In this document: positions 1 to 7,765 of the stretch, piece after piece
How positions within the stretch are numbered: the first letter of the stretch is position 1
Layout of the letters: each line of letters begins with the position of its first letter
Assembly: GCA_043751715.1 (NCBI GenBank)
Contig: JAYUZO010000215.1
Location: forward strand, 1-14,522
Direction: 5' to 3'
Source: JAAFHS01 sp043751715
GTDB taxonomy: Bacteria > Pseudomonadota > Alphaproteobacteria > Rhodobacterales > Rhodobacteraceae
DNA: 14,522 bases
The notes under the pieces: model-generated
What the model was told of the DNA's origin: nothing
What the model saw: the letters and a program-made list of their open reading frames with translations, nothing else
Database searches by the model: none
Made by a program: the position numbers and the translations under genes

Positions 1-255
1 CACCCCCGGATCACCCGAGGATACGATCACAACATCCCGCCCCGCCGCAGCCATCGTCAGCGCCGCCCGCGCCCGGTCCATCTCTACCCGGTTATCCGAT
101 GGGTGCAGCGTCAACCCTGCCCGCGCCGCCACCCGCGCGACATAGGGTATATACCCCACCACATCCGTGGCCCGCGCCAGGGCCTGCGTCACCTCTGGTG
201 TGACCATGCACTCATCCCCCGGTCCAAGGCCTGCAATCACCAAAGACCCGGTCAT
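1..255 (-). CDS. cobJ: Precorrin-3B C17-methyltransferase, N-terminal part (CobJ)
   Basis: CobJ methylates precorrin-3B at C17 with S-adenosylmethionine and contracts the ring to give precorrin-4, in the cytoplasm. Only the first 85 codons are present; the gene continues past the left edge. The visible part has the tetrapyrrole-methylase glycine loop GLGPGDE (residues 9-15), DVVGYIPYVAR (31-41), SDNRVE (53-58, compare the family's SDNREE) and SSGDPGV (79-85), which together are typical of CobJ/CbiH. I chose the ATG at 255 because the protein then begins MTGSLVIAGLGPG as homologues do; an in-frame ATG four codons upstream (267) is possible. The ribosome binding site is weak (GGGGTG). It follows cobI after a 190-nt gap filled by repeats, unlike the overlapping junctions elsewhere in the operon. 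Confidence 0.93.
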   Translation of the reverse strand, partial: MTGSLVIAGLGPGDECMVTPEVTQALARATDVVGYIPYVARVAARAGLTLHPSDNRVEMDRARAALTMAAAGRDVVIVSSGDPGV

Positions 256-296
256 GCCGCACCCCATGTGCCACCAGTCAAGCCATGCGGATGCCG

Positions 297-345
297 GGCA
301 CCTCCCCTCCCCCTCTTGTGGGGAGGGGATGGGGGTGGGGGGCTG
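297..345 (+). repeat. C/G-rich palindromic dispersed repeat, copy A
   Basis: A perfect 9-bp inverted repeat, CCCCTCCCC (304-312) and GGGGAGGGG (320-328), has a 7-nt loop and is followed by ATGGGGGTGGGGGG. It shares the order of blocks GGCACC - C-rich arm - TTGTG - G-rich arm - ATGGG with copy C at 6194-6235 in the same orientation, and with copy B at 381-425 in the opposite orientation. It lies between cobI and cobJ. Similar GC-rich palindromes are scattered between genes in alphaproteobacterial genomes; that is general knowledge, not checked here. Confidence 0.85.
320..342 (+). other. Potential G-quadruplex motif in repeat copy A
   Basis: Four G runs of 4, 4, 5 and 6 bases are separated by spacers of only 1, 2 and 1 nt, which fits the usual quadruplex pattern with room for four tetrads. 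It is on the plus strand, which is the template strand for the cob operon, so a quadruplex would form in DNA and not in the cob mRNA. Formation is inference from the pattern. Confidence 0.5.
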
Positions 346-380
346 TCGGCCAGAACCACCGTTGGCTTTTGCGCACCACG

Positions 381-425
381 CCCCCCCAACCCATCCCTCC
401 CCCACAGCGGGGGGAGGGAGGTGCC
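381..425 (-). repeat. C/G-rich palindromic dispersed repeat, copy B (inverted relative to A)
   Basis: Read on the minus strand this is GGCACC-TCCCTCCCCCC-GCTGTG-GGGGAGGG-ATGGG-TTGGGGGGG, the same block order as copy A. A (297-345) and B therefore face each other as an inverted pair about 35 nt apart and could fold into one long stem or two short ones. The minus-strand G runs (5, 3, 3 and 7 bases with spacers A, AT, TT, at 381-403) also fit a quadruplex pattern, here on the same strand as the cob mRNA. It ends 20 nt past the cobI stop codon. Confidence 0.83.
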
Positions 426-445
426 AAATCCTGCCACCCTCCGCT

Positions 446-1177
446 TCATTCCGGCACCTCGGGCCGCCGCCCATGCCCATGCACCAGTACAATCGCGAAA
501 TACGGGCAATCCGCCGCATCCACATCGGCCAGGCGTGCAATCCGCTGATCCGGCATCGTGCCGCGTTCGACCAGCCACGCATCCGCCAGCCGCCCTGCAC
601 GCGCCAAGGCACGCCGCACCCGTGGCAGGTTCCGCCCCGTCTTCATCACCACAATCGCATCCGCTGCCGCCATATGGCGCACCAGATCATCCTCTGGCAG
701 CGTGCCCATCAGCACCGTCAGGACATCATCCCCCCAGGTGATCGGCACCCCTACCGCATTCCAGCAGCCCGTCATGCCCGTGATACCGGGTATCACCTCC
801 ACCACCGCGCGGCCCTGCAGCCGCGTATGCAGGTGCATGAAACTGCCATAAAAGAACGGGTCCCCCTCACACAGCACCAGCACATCATCCGTAAGCGCAA
901 GGTCTGCCAGCCGGTCTGCCCAGTCATCATAAAACGTCGCCAGCGCATGGGTGTATTCCGCACTGTCAAACGGCAGTTCCGTGGTCACCGGATATTCCAT
1001 CGCATATTCCACCACATCCGCCCGCAGCATCCCCTGCACAATCCGCCGTGCCTGCCCCGGCCGGCCTGCCTTGCGGAAATAGGCCACATGCCGTGCCGCC
1101 CCGATGGCCCGCGCCGCACGCACGCTCATCAGATCAGGGTCGCCCGGACCAAGCCCTGCACAAATAATGCGCCCCAT
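446..1177 (-). CDS. cobI: Precorrin-2 C20-methyltransferase (CobI)
   Basis: CobI transfers a methyl group from S-adenosylmethionine to C20 of precorrin-2, giving precorrin-3A. The 243-residue protein matches the family's usual length. It shows the tetrapyrrole-methylase glycine loop GLGPGDP (residues 8-14), the CEGDPFFYGSF segment (103-113) and PGITGMTGC (130-138), which shape the SAM and precorrin pocket. Two ATGs are possible. The one at 1183 forms an ATGA overlap with the cobH stop, but the strong AGGAAGGA ribosome binding site touches it. The ATG at 1177 lies 6 nt after that site and gives MGRIICAGLGPGDP, so I chose 1177. The gene is translationally close to cobH and is separated from cobJ by the repeat pair. 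Confidence 0.95.
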   Translation of the reverse strand: MGRIICAGLGPGDPDLMSVRAARAIGAARHVAYFRKAGRPGQARRIVQGMLRADVVEYAMEYPVTTELPFDSAEYTHALATFYDDWADRLADLALTDDVLVLCEGDPFFYGSFMHLHTRLQGRAVVEVIPGITGMTGCWNAVGVPITWGDDVLTVLMGTLPEDDLVRHMAAADAIVVMKTGRNLPRVRRALARAGRLADAWLVERGTMPDQRIARLADVDAADCPYFAIVLVHGHGRRPEVPE

Positions 1178-1179
1178 GG

Positions 1180-1809
1180 TCATTCCTTCCTGCTGGCCAG
1201 TGCGTTTACCGCCGCCACTGTCATTGCCGACCCCCCCATGCGCCCCTGCACGATCATGCTTGGCACGGGTGGTGCTGCCATCAGCGCATCCTTGCTTTCC
1301 GCCGCACCGATAAAGCCCACGGGGCAGCCGATGATGGCCGCAGGGCGCGGGCAAGCAGGGTCTTCCAGCATGTTCAGCAAATGAAACAGCGCCGTTGGCG
1401 CATTACCAATGGCCACCACAGCCCCGCGTAGATGCGGCCGCCACAATTCCACCGCCGCTGCTGACCGTGTGTTGCCCATGTTCTTTGCCAATGCTGGCAC
1501 GCCTGCATCCTGCAAGGTGCAGATGATGGCATTATCGCGTGGCAGGCGCTTGCGCGTGATCCCCTCGCTGACCATCCGCACATCGCACAGGATGGGCGCG
1601 CCATCCTCCAACGCTGCCCGCGCCGCAATGGCCATGCCGGGGGTGAAATGCACAAAAGGGGCCAGATCAACCATCCCCGCTGCGTGGATCATCCGCACCG
1701 CCACCACCTCTTCTTCCGGCGTAAAGCGCGCAAGGTCTGCCTCGGCCCGGATCGTGGCAAAGGACCGCAGGTAAATGGCAGCGCCGTCAGTTTCATACAG
1801 ATGAGGCAT
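1180..1809 (-). CDS. cobH: Precorrin-8X methylmutase (CobH)
   Basis: CobH moves the methyl group from C11 to C12 of precorrin-8X, giving hydrogenobyrinate. The protein has 209 residues, the normal size. Its RMIHAAGM segment carries His42, which corresponds to the catalytic histidine that the family uses to protonate the ring. Also conserved are the DVRMVSEGITR segment, GNAPTALFHLL and GCPVGFIGAAESK. The start at 1809 overlaps the end of cobG by 17 nt, with a weak GAAAGA upstream, so coupled translation is likely. The stop TGA overlaps the region of the cobI start. No oddities are seen in the sequence. Confidence 0.96.
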   Translation of the reverse strand: MPHLYETDGAAIYLRSFATIRAEADLARFTPEEEVVAVRMIHAAGMVDLAPFVHFTPGMAIAARAALEDGAPILCDVRMVSEGITRKRLPRDNAIICTLQDAGVPALAKNMGNTRSAAAVELWRPHLRGAVVAIGNAPTALFHLLNMLEDPACPRPAAIIGCPVGFIGAAESKDALMAAPPVPSMIVQGRMGGSAMTVAAVNALASRKE

Positions 1810-2950
1810 GGTCGTCTTTCAATATGGCCGCAATCTGGTCAGCCTGCAGGCCCGTCATATCCGGTGCATCAGCCGCCGTACCACCCCGGATCAGGTTATA
1901 CCCCTGCGCCGTTGCAACCAGCGTCACACCCGCCGTGCCGGGATGCGCGCAGCCTTTGGCACAGCCTGACACGTGCAGGTGGCCTTTGGTCAGCAGTGCA
2001 AGGTCGCGCGCCAAGCCGCGCGTGGGCCCCTGCGCCTGCGCACAGCCCGGCGCACCCGTACAGGCCGTCACCCGCAGCAAAGGGTCATCCGCAACTGATA
2101 TGATCGCAGGATGGGCCGGGGCCGCGCGTGCGCCTTGTACCAGGATCATGCGCCACGGCGTCAGGATGATTGTGTGATCACAACGGGCAAGGGCCATCAG
2201 CACATCGGCCTGCAACTGCCCAAAGGCAAAGGCCAGCAGCATGCCATCAGCACATGCGCCCGGCGCGGGCCGTGCTGCCGGTGCCAAGGCAGGCACATCA
2301 TGCCCTTGTGGCACAATCCCCCGCGCAATCAGGGCGGCCATACGGCCCCGGCCATCGGACGCTCCACCCTTGGCCACAAACCACGCGGCCAGCGCGATAG
2401 CGGCACCTGCAGCAGTGGAAACAGTCACTGACATGCCTGATTTCATACCATCTGCCCGCAGAATCAACCCGCCGTCAGAGCCCCGCTCCAGCCGGATGTC
2501 AGCCGATGTTGCTGTCAGCACTGGCGCAGGGCCAGTGTCCACCGCAAAGCCGAACTTGCCCGGCAAATCCGGCACCTGCGCCAAGGCGCGCGTCAGATCT
2601 GCACCAATCTGGTCTGATCTGGCGTCGCGAAATGGTGTGATCACAAAATTCCGCGCCGCTTCCGACACAACGTCGGGGTCTACCAGCCCAAGTCCGCGCA
2701 GATCATCAATCAGTGCTGCATGCGCCCCCTCCCTGATCCCGCGCAACTGCAGGTTAGCGCGGGAAGACAGATCAAGCATCCCATTCCCATAGGCAAGCGA
2801 CGCCGTCGCCACTCCCGCTGCCTGAACGGGCGTCAGTACCCCCAAAGGCGGGCGGATGCGCACCAGCCAGCCATCGCCAGACAGCATCGGGCGCAGCGCG
2901 CCGGGGCACCAGCCTTGAACGATCGGGCCCTTGGTTGCGGGGGCGCTCAT
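1793..2950 (-). CDS. cobG: Precorrin-3B synthase (CobG)
   Basis: CobG is the oxygen-dependent iron-sulfur enzyme that hydroxylates precorrin-3A at C20 and forms the gamma-lactone of precorrin-3B, so it marks the aerobic cobalamin route. The 385-residue protein has the two-part nitrite/sulfite reductase-like fold. The N-terminal half-domain covers about residues 10-80 (SGDGWLVRIRPP, then the SSRANLQLRGI segment). The C-terminal part has the cluster cysteines C297, C303, C330 and C334 in the order C-x5-C-x26-C-x3-C, within CTGAPGC and VSGCAKGCAHP. I chose the ATG at 2950 because it forms an ATGA overlap with the cobN stop; a start 13 codons further upstream (2989) would lie inside cobN. No strong ribosome binding site is seen, so translation is probably coupled to cobN. 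Confidence 0.94.
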   Translation of the reverse strand: MSAPATKGPIVQGWCPGALRPMLSGDGWLVRIRPPLGVLTPVQAAGVATASLAYGNGMLDLSSRANLQLRGIREGAHAALIDDLRGLGLVDPDVVSEAARNFVITPFRDARSDQIGADLTRALAQVPDLPGKFGFAVDTGPAPVLTATSADIRLERGSDGGLILRADGMKSGMSVTVSTAAGAAIALAAWFVAKGGASDGRGRMAALIARGIVPQGHDVPALAPAARPAPGACADGMLLAFAFGQLQADVLMALARCDHTIILTPWRMILVQGARAAPAHPAIISVADDPLLRVTACTGAPGCAQAQGPTRGLARDLALLTKGHLHVSGCAKGCAHPGTAGVTLVATAQGYNLIRGGTAADAPDMTGLQADQIAAILKDDHASSV

Positions 2951-5900
2951 GTCAGCGCCGCCGCGATTGAATTGCGCCGCGTCACCCATAGCCCGGCATC
3001 CCGCAAGCGCCGGAACAGATCCTCCATCGCCTCCAACGCCGCCGGGTTCGCATCCGCCAGAAACGCCCGCAGATCATCGCGGCCCAGCGTTGCTTCGTGA
3101 TACAGATCAAACAGATGCGGCGGCACCACCTGCGCCAGATGCGCAAAGGCCGCCATATGATCCAGCGTTGCCGCAATTTCCGCAGCCCCGCGGTAGCCAT
3201 GCGCCATCATGCCGGTCGCCCAATCCGCATTCGCCGCCCGCGCCCGCACCACCCGCGCGATTTCCTCGGTCAGCGTGCGTGCACGCGGTGTATCAGGCCG
3301 GGTTGCATCCAGATGATACAGGGTTGGTGCAGCCCCCCCCAACCGCGCCACCGCCGCCGCAAAGCCCGCCTCATGTGCTGCATAATCCGCCGCCATCAGC
3401 ACATCGGTTTCCGGCAGGTCCTGCGGATGCACGAATGTATCCGCCCCCAGCACCCGCGCCTCCAATGCCGCGCGGTTTTCCACGGATTGCCCATCCAGCC
3501 CGATCGAATAGCTGGAGGATTGCAACCAAGCCTCGCCTGCATCTGCCCGCGCCTGATCCGTAAATGTATCTGCCGCCGTGCCCATGCCAAGGCCGTACTG
3601 GCCGGGTTTGGGGCCAAACACACGCGGGCTGAGTGCGATATAAGGGTTATCTTCCGCCGCCTCATCCCGCTGGGCCAGCGCTTGCGTGCCTGCCTCAAAC
3701 AGTTGCGCCAGACCCGGAAAAACGTCACGAAACAGGCCCGAAACCCGCAAGGTCACGTCAATGCGTGGCCGCCCCAGCAGTGCCAGCGGCACCACCTCAA
3801 ACCCCGAAACCCGCGCCGACCCCGCATCCCACAGCGGTGCCAGCCCTGCCAGATGCAGCGCCATGGCAAATTCTTCACCAGCCGTGCGCATGGTGGCCGA
3901 CCCCCACAGATCAACCACCAACCCGCGCGGATAATCGCCATGGTCCTGCAAATGCCGTCGGATCAGCTCTTCGGCCAGTTTCACCCCCTGCGCATGCGCA
4001 TTCCGGCTGGGCACCGCGCGTGGATCAACACTGAACAGGTTGCGCCCGGTTGGCAAAACATCATTTCGCCCGCGGTAAGGTGATCCTGCAGGCCCCGGTG
4101 CCACCCGATGGCCATTCAGCGCCGCCATCAGCCCCACAGCCTCACCCGCGCCTTGGCCGTAGATGTGCAAACCGCTGCCGAACTGGCTTTCCTTGATATC
4201 GCACACAAACCGGTCAATCCGCGTGATGATTTCCGCAGGTGTCGCATCCGCTGCCAGCCCCAGATCGGCCGCCACCCCCGTCGCCTGCGCCTCATCGCGC
4301 ACCTGCGTGATCAGCCGGTTCCGCCGCGCCGGATCAAGGCCATCGGCGGTGGAATATTCATCCAAAAGCGTCTCTAACCTTGCCAATGCGGGCGGCAGGG
4401 CGCTGCTCACCATGGGTGGCGGCAAATGGCCCAGCGTCACTGCGCCGATCCGCCGCTTTGCCTGCGCCGCTTCACCCGGATCATTCACGATGAACGGGTA
4501 AATCACCGGCACCGGGCCGATCAACGCCTCGGGCCAACACGCGTCTGACAGGGCCACCGCTTTGCCCGGCAGCCATTCCAGCGTACCATGCGCGCCCATA
4601 TGCACAATCGCATGCGGGTTTTGGGCCCGCAGCCACAGATAAAACGCGACATAGCCATGGCGCGGCGTGCGCGACAGATCGTGATAGGCCTCATCCCGCG
4701 TGATCAGCTCACCGCGTTCGGGTTGCAGGGCCACCGTGACACGACCCCGCCGGATGGCCGCAAAGTGAAACGCGCTGTCCTGCACAGCGGGGTCATCATG
4801 CGGCGCACCCCACGCCGCAACCGCCTGTTGCAACGCCTGTGGCAGGGTCTGCAAAGCGGCCAGATAGGCCAAAACCGGCCATGTCAGAGCCTGTTTTGCC
4901 AAGGATTGAGGCAGATCCGCGCAAACGGCTGTGTCATACCCTTCGCCCGCCAACCCCTGCAACAGCGCCGTGGTTGAGGCCAGCGCATCAAGGCCCACCG
5001 CATGCGCCATCTGATGTGCGCGCCCCGGATAGGTTGACAGGATCACCACCAGATCGCGCGCCGCTGCCGGTGCGGTCGCCAACCGGTGCCAGGCGCATAG
5101 CTTTGCCACCACCGCAGCAATCCGCGTGGCATCGGCGCGGTGGGCAAAGCGCGAAAACTGCAGGTCAGGGTCACGCGCACCGGGCGATTTGAAACTGATC
5201 AGGCCTGCAAACAGCCGCCCGTCCACCTCGGGCAGCACCACATGCATGGCAAGGTCCGCCGGTGAAAGCCCCCGGTCCGATGCCGCCCAATCCCGCTTGC
5301 GCGCTGTGGAAAGTGCCACCTGAAACGCCGGGCAATCCACCCCGTCAAACGGCGTCGTGCCATCTGCCCCCTGCGCCGAAAAGGCGGTCGCGTTGATGAT
5401 GGCCACAGGCGGATGTGCCGCCAGATGCCCGGCCAGCCACGCCCCCACACCGGGGGCCTTCAGGCTGGGCGCAAAGGCACCATAGGCGGCAAAGCCCGCC
5501 CCGCGCAGCGCATGGATCAGCGCATCAATCGGGGCCGTGTCAGCCGCTGTCAGATAAGACCGGTAAAACGTCACTAACACGGGCTTTTGGGCGGCCAGTG
5601 GCGCTGCAATCACCCCCAGATCAGGGTCATAAAACCCCATATCCGGCACGGTTTTATCCCCCGCCACCGGCCCTGCATACAGCCCGGCCGCCAGCGCCAG
5701 TTGCGCCAGTGCCGCATGTGCGGCCACCGCCCCGCCGGCATCGCACAGGGATTGCAGGCGGCGCAGGGTGGATACAGGCAACGTGGACAGCGCATCCAGC
5801 CGCGCATCAGGCCGCCCATCAGCAGGCAGCACAGCCAGTGCAATGCCACGGCGACGTGCAAGGTCTTGCAGCGTGGCAAGGCCGTAAGGCCAATACGCCT

Positions 5901-6168
5901 CACCACCAATCAGCCGCACCAGAATGGCCTTTGCCTGTGACAGGGTCTTTTCCACATAGGTATCCACCGAAAGCGGATGCTTGAGCGCAATCACATTGCC
6001 CAACCGCAGGCTTGGCAACCCTGCACGACCGCGCTGCCAGCCCGCTGCAAAGGCCCCAAGATCACTGTCGGAAAACGACAGCACCACCAGATCAGCGGGG
6101 TCTTGCCCCAGATCGAACGGCGTTTCGGTCTCTTCCAACCCATGGCTTTCGCGGAATACGACGTGCAT
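2947..6168 (-). CDS. cobN: Cobaltochelatase large subunit (CobN)
   Basis: CobN is the substrate-binding subunit of the ATP-dependent CobNST cobaltochelatase, which puts Co2+ into hydrogenobyrinic acid a,c-diamide. It belongs to the CobN/magnesium-chelatase H family. Clear family blocks are HMGAHGTLEWLPGK (residues 523-536), RNDVLPTGRNLF (about 700-712), VDLWGSATMRTAGEE (about 749-763), GRPRIDVTLRVSGLFRDVFP after that, and a conserved N-terminus MHVVFRESHGLEET. At 1073 residues it is shorter than the roughly 1275 residues of the Pseudomonas denitrificans protein, but it is open throughout with no frameshift. The start at 6168 has no good ribosome binding site; a repeat hairpin lies about 30 nt upstream in the 101-nt gap after cobW. 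The stop overlaps the cobG start. The partner subunits CobS and CobT are not in the window. Confidence 0.95.
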   Translation of the reverse strand: MHVVFRESHGLEETETPFDLGQDPADLVVLSFSDSDLGAFAAGWQRGRAGLPSLRLGNVIALKHPLSVDTYVEKTLSQAKAILVRLIGGEAYWPYGLATLQDLARRRGIALAVLPADGRPDARLDALSTLPVSTLRRLQSLCDAGGAVAAHAALAQLALAAGLYAGPVAGDKTVPDMGFYDPDLGVIAAPLAAQKPVLVTFYRSYLTAADTAPIDALIHALRGAGFAAYGAFAPSLKAPGVGAWLAGHLAAHPPVAIINATAFSAQGADGTTPFDGVDCPAFQVALSTARKRDWAASDRGLSPADLAMHVVLPEVDGRLFAGLISFKSPGARDPDLQFSRFAHRADATRIAAVVAKLCAWHRLATAPAAARDLVVILSTYPGRAHQMAHAVGLDALASTTALLQGLAGEGYDTAVCADLPQSLAKQALTWPVLAYLAALQTLPQALQQAVAAWGAPHDDPAVQDSAFHFAAIRRGRVTVALQPERGELITRDEAYHDLSRTPRHGYVAFYLWLRAQNPHAIVHMGAHGTLEWLPGKAVALSDACWPEALIGPVPVIYPFIVNDPGEAAQAKRRIGAVTLGHLPPPMVSSALPPALARLETLLDEYSTADGLDPARRNRLITQVRDEAQATGVAADLGLAADATPAEIITRIDRFVCDIKESQFGSGLHIYGQGAGEAVGLMAALNGHRVAPGPAGSPYRGRNDVLPTGRNLFSVDPRAVPSRNAHAQGVKLAEELIRRHLQDHGDYPRGLVVDLWGSATMRTAGEEFAMALHLAGLAPLWDAGSARVSGFEVVPLALLGRPRIDVTLRVSGLFRDVFPGLAQLFEAGTQALAQRDEAAEDNPYIALSPRVFGPKPGQYGLGMGTAADTFTDQARADAGEAWLQSSSYSIGLDGQSVENRAALEARVLGADTFVHPQDLPETDVLMAADYAAHEAGFAAAVARLGGAAPTLYHLDATRPDTPRARTLTEEIARVVRARAANADWATGMMAHGYRGAAEIAATLDHMAAFAHLAQVVPPHLFDLYHEATLGRDDLRAFLADANPAALEAMEDLFRRLRDAGLWVTRRNSIAAALT

Positions 6169-6193
6169 CGGTCAGCCCGCATCCGCAGAAAGG

Positions 6194-6235
6194 GGCACCC
6201 CCCCTCCCCCTTTGTGGGGAGGGGATGGGTGTGCG
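6194..6235 (+). repeat. C/G-rich palindromic dispersed repeat, copy C
   Basis: A perfect 9-bp inverted repeat, CCCCTCCCC (6201-6209) and GGGGAGGGG (6216-6224), encloses a 6-nt loop. It is flanked by GGCACC on the left and ATGGGTGTG on the right, as in copy A at 297-345 and in the same orientation. It fills much of the 101-nt gap between the cobW stop and the cobN start. The fourth G run of copy A is broken here (GGGTGTG), so it is a weaker quadruplex candidate. Confidence 0.85.
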
Positions 6236-6269
6236 AGATAGCGCATTTTGCCCTTGTTCGTCACTGTTT

Positions 6270-7304
6270 TCAGGCCCCCAGCACAGCCCGGATCGCCACT
6301 TCATCTATGTCCGCATGCTCGGCAATCACCACCAGCTGTGACCGACGCGCATCCGCGCCCCAAGGCCGGTCAAATTGCACCCGCACCCGTTCGCCCACCG
6401 CCTGCACCAACAGCCGCAGCGGCTTGCCCGCCACCGCCATATGGCCCTTGACCCGCAGGATGCGCTGTTCGCGTGCAAGGCGCTGAATGGCCGCTGTCAG
6501 GGCCTCCACATCCGCCACCTCCGGCAGATCTATCACCACAGAATCAAAATCATCATGCTCGTGGTCATCTTCGCCGTCATGATGCGAAGGCCGCGCTGCG
6601 ATATCATCTTCTGCCGCTGCGTTCAGGCCAAGGATCACGCGCGGGTCAATCACCCCGTCTGTCATCGCCAGCATCGGCACCGTGCGCGTCATTTCCGCCG
6701 TAATCACGCGACGTGCCTCTGTCAGCCCCGCCTCACCCGCAAGATCGGCCTTGGACAAAAGGATCAGGTCCGCGCACAGGATCTGGTCTTCAAAAACTTC
6801 GCTTAGCGGCGTTTCGTGATCAATGCTGGCATCCGCCGCCCGCTGCGCGTCGACCGCCGCCACATCGGGTGCAAACCGCCCTGCCGCCACCGCCTCGGCA
6901 TCCGCCAGCGCGATCACCCCATCCACCGTGATCTTTGACCGGATTGCAGGCCAGTCAAACGCCTTGAGCAACGGCTTTGGCAGGGCCAGCCCGGACGTTT
7001 CGATGATGATATGATCCGGGCGCACCGGCAGCGCCATCAAGGCCTCGATCGTCGGGATGAAATCATCGGCCACTGTGCAGCAGATGCAGCCATTGGCCAG
7101 TTCCACGATGTTTTCCACCGGGCAATTGTCATCCGCACAGGATTTCAGGATGTCACCATCCACCCCCACCGTGCCGAATTCATTGACCAGAATTGCCAGA
7201 CGCTTGCCCTGCGGGTTCTGCATCAGATGCCGGATCAGCGTGGTTTTTCCCGCGCCAAGAAAGCCCGTAATCACCGTCACCGGGATTTTTGTCAGATCGT
7301 TCAT
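6270..7304 (-). CDS. cobW: CobW, GTP-dependent cobalt chaperone (COG0523 family)
   Basis: CobW is a G3E-family P-loop GTPase. Work on CobW-type proteins supports a role in loading Co2+ for cobalamin synthesis, with metal bound at a CxCC motif when GTP-Mg is present. The 344-residue protein has the Walker A loop GFLGAGKT (residues 14-21), the metal motif CICC (73-76) within ANGCICCTVADD, IETSGLA (101-107) and an NKxD-like SKAD. A histidine/aspartate-rich stretch lies around residues 241-252 (HHDGEDDHEHDD), a common feature of this family and a possible metal site. The CobW C-terminal domain follows. The start overlaps the DUF1636 stop as ATGA, and GGAG lies 8 nt upstream. It sits directly before cobN, its likely beneficiary. 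Confidence 0.95.
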   Translation of the reverse strand: MNDLTKIPVTVITGFLGAGKTTLIRHLMQNPQGKRLAILVNEFGTVGVDGDILKSCADDNCPVENIVELANGCICCTVADDFIPTIEALMALPVRPDHIIIETSGLALPKPLLKAFDWPAIRSKITVDGVIALADAEAVAAGRFAPDVAAVDAQRAADASIDHETPLSEVFEDQILCADLILLSKADLAGEAGLTEARRVITAEMTRTVPMLAMTDGVIDPRVILGLNAAAEDDIAARPSHHDGEDDHEHDDFDSVVIDLPEVADVEALTAAIQRLAREQRILRVKGHMAVAGKPLRLLVQAVGERVRVQFDRPWGADARRSQLVVIAEHADIDEVAIRAVLGA

Positions 7305-7663
7305 TGGCCCATCTCCATCGGCGGAATTCTTGCAATACTTTGTTTACGAAAGATCACCGGGCGGTCACGCCACACCACGATACCATCTGTCGTGGCCGCA
7401 TATTTTGCCGCCCCCTCCAGAATGTCTGCCGCATGTTCCGGCCCCAAATGGCCATAAACATACGACCACGCCCCCGGCATCGCCAAGGATACCGCACAGC
7501 CCGTGTTGCAGGCCGACAGGCACTCCACCCCTAAAATGCGCACACCATCTGGTGCACCAGCGGCCTGCAGTGCTGCATGTAGCTGCGCACCGGGTGGCAA
7601 AGCGCCCTCGGCCACGGGTTCACCGCGTTTGCAGGTGGTGCAGACATACAGCGTGGCGGGCAT
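7301..7663 (-). CDS. DUF1636 family cysteine-rich protein, first gene of the cob operon
   Basis: This 120-residue protein matches the DUF1636 family, often found beside cobW and cobN. No reaction is established that I know of. It has five cysteines in two groups, C8-x2-C11 (LYVCTTCKRG) and C48-x3-C52-x3-C56 (ECLSACNTGC), in an arrangement like thioredoxin-fold [2Fe-2S] ferredoxins. It could bind an iron-sulfur cluster or a metal; that is inference. I chose the ATG at 7663 because the protein then begins MPATLYVCTTC like its relatives; an upstream ATG at 7738 would run through the riboswitch leader. The ribosome binding site is weak (GAAAGA), which would suit translational control by the riboswitch about 100 nt upstream. 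The stop overlaps the cobW start as ATGA. Confidence 0.85.
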   Translation of the reverse strand: MPATLYVCTTCKRGEPVAEGALPPGAQLHAALQAAGAPDGVRILGVECLSACNTGCAVSLAMPGAWSYVYGHLGPEHAADILEGAAKYAATTDGIVVWRDRPVIFRKQSIARIPPMEMGQ

Positions 7664-7765
7664 GCCCAGTCTTTCACTTGTGCGGCGGGGAATGGCCAGT
7701 GAGGGGTGGCAGACACCCTTCGCCAGTCGCGGAAACACCCCGTCCGCCGGTTACACCTCTGTGCT

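Noticed and set aside
297..425. CRISPR array from the repeated C/G-rich blocks
   Set aside because: There are only two copies, in opposite orientation, with a short spacer and no cas genes; they fit a dispersed palindromic repeat.
167..1384. 405-codon open frame on the plus strand opposite cobI and cobH
   Set aside because: It is antisense to clearly recognised cob genes, has proline/histidine/arginine-rich low-complexity composition typical of GC-rich shadow frames, and resembles no family.
3097..4083. 328-codon plus-strand frame opposite cobN
   Set aside because: It is a shadow of the conserved C-terminal half of CobN, rich in Arg, His, Pro and Gln, with no domain.
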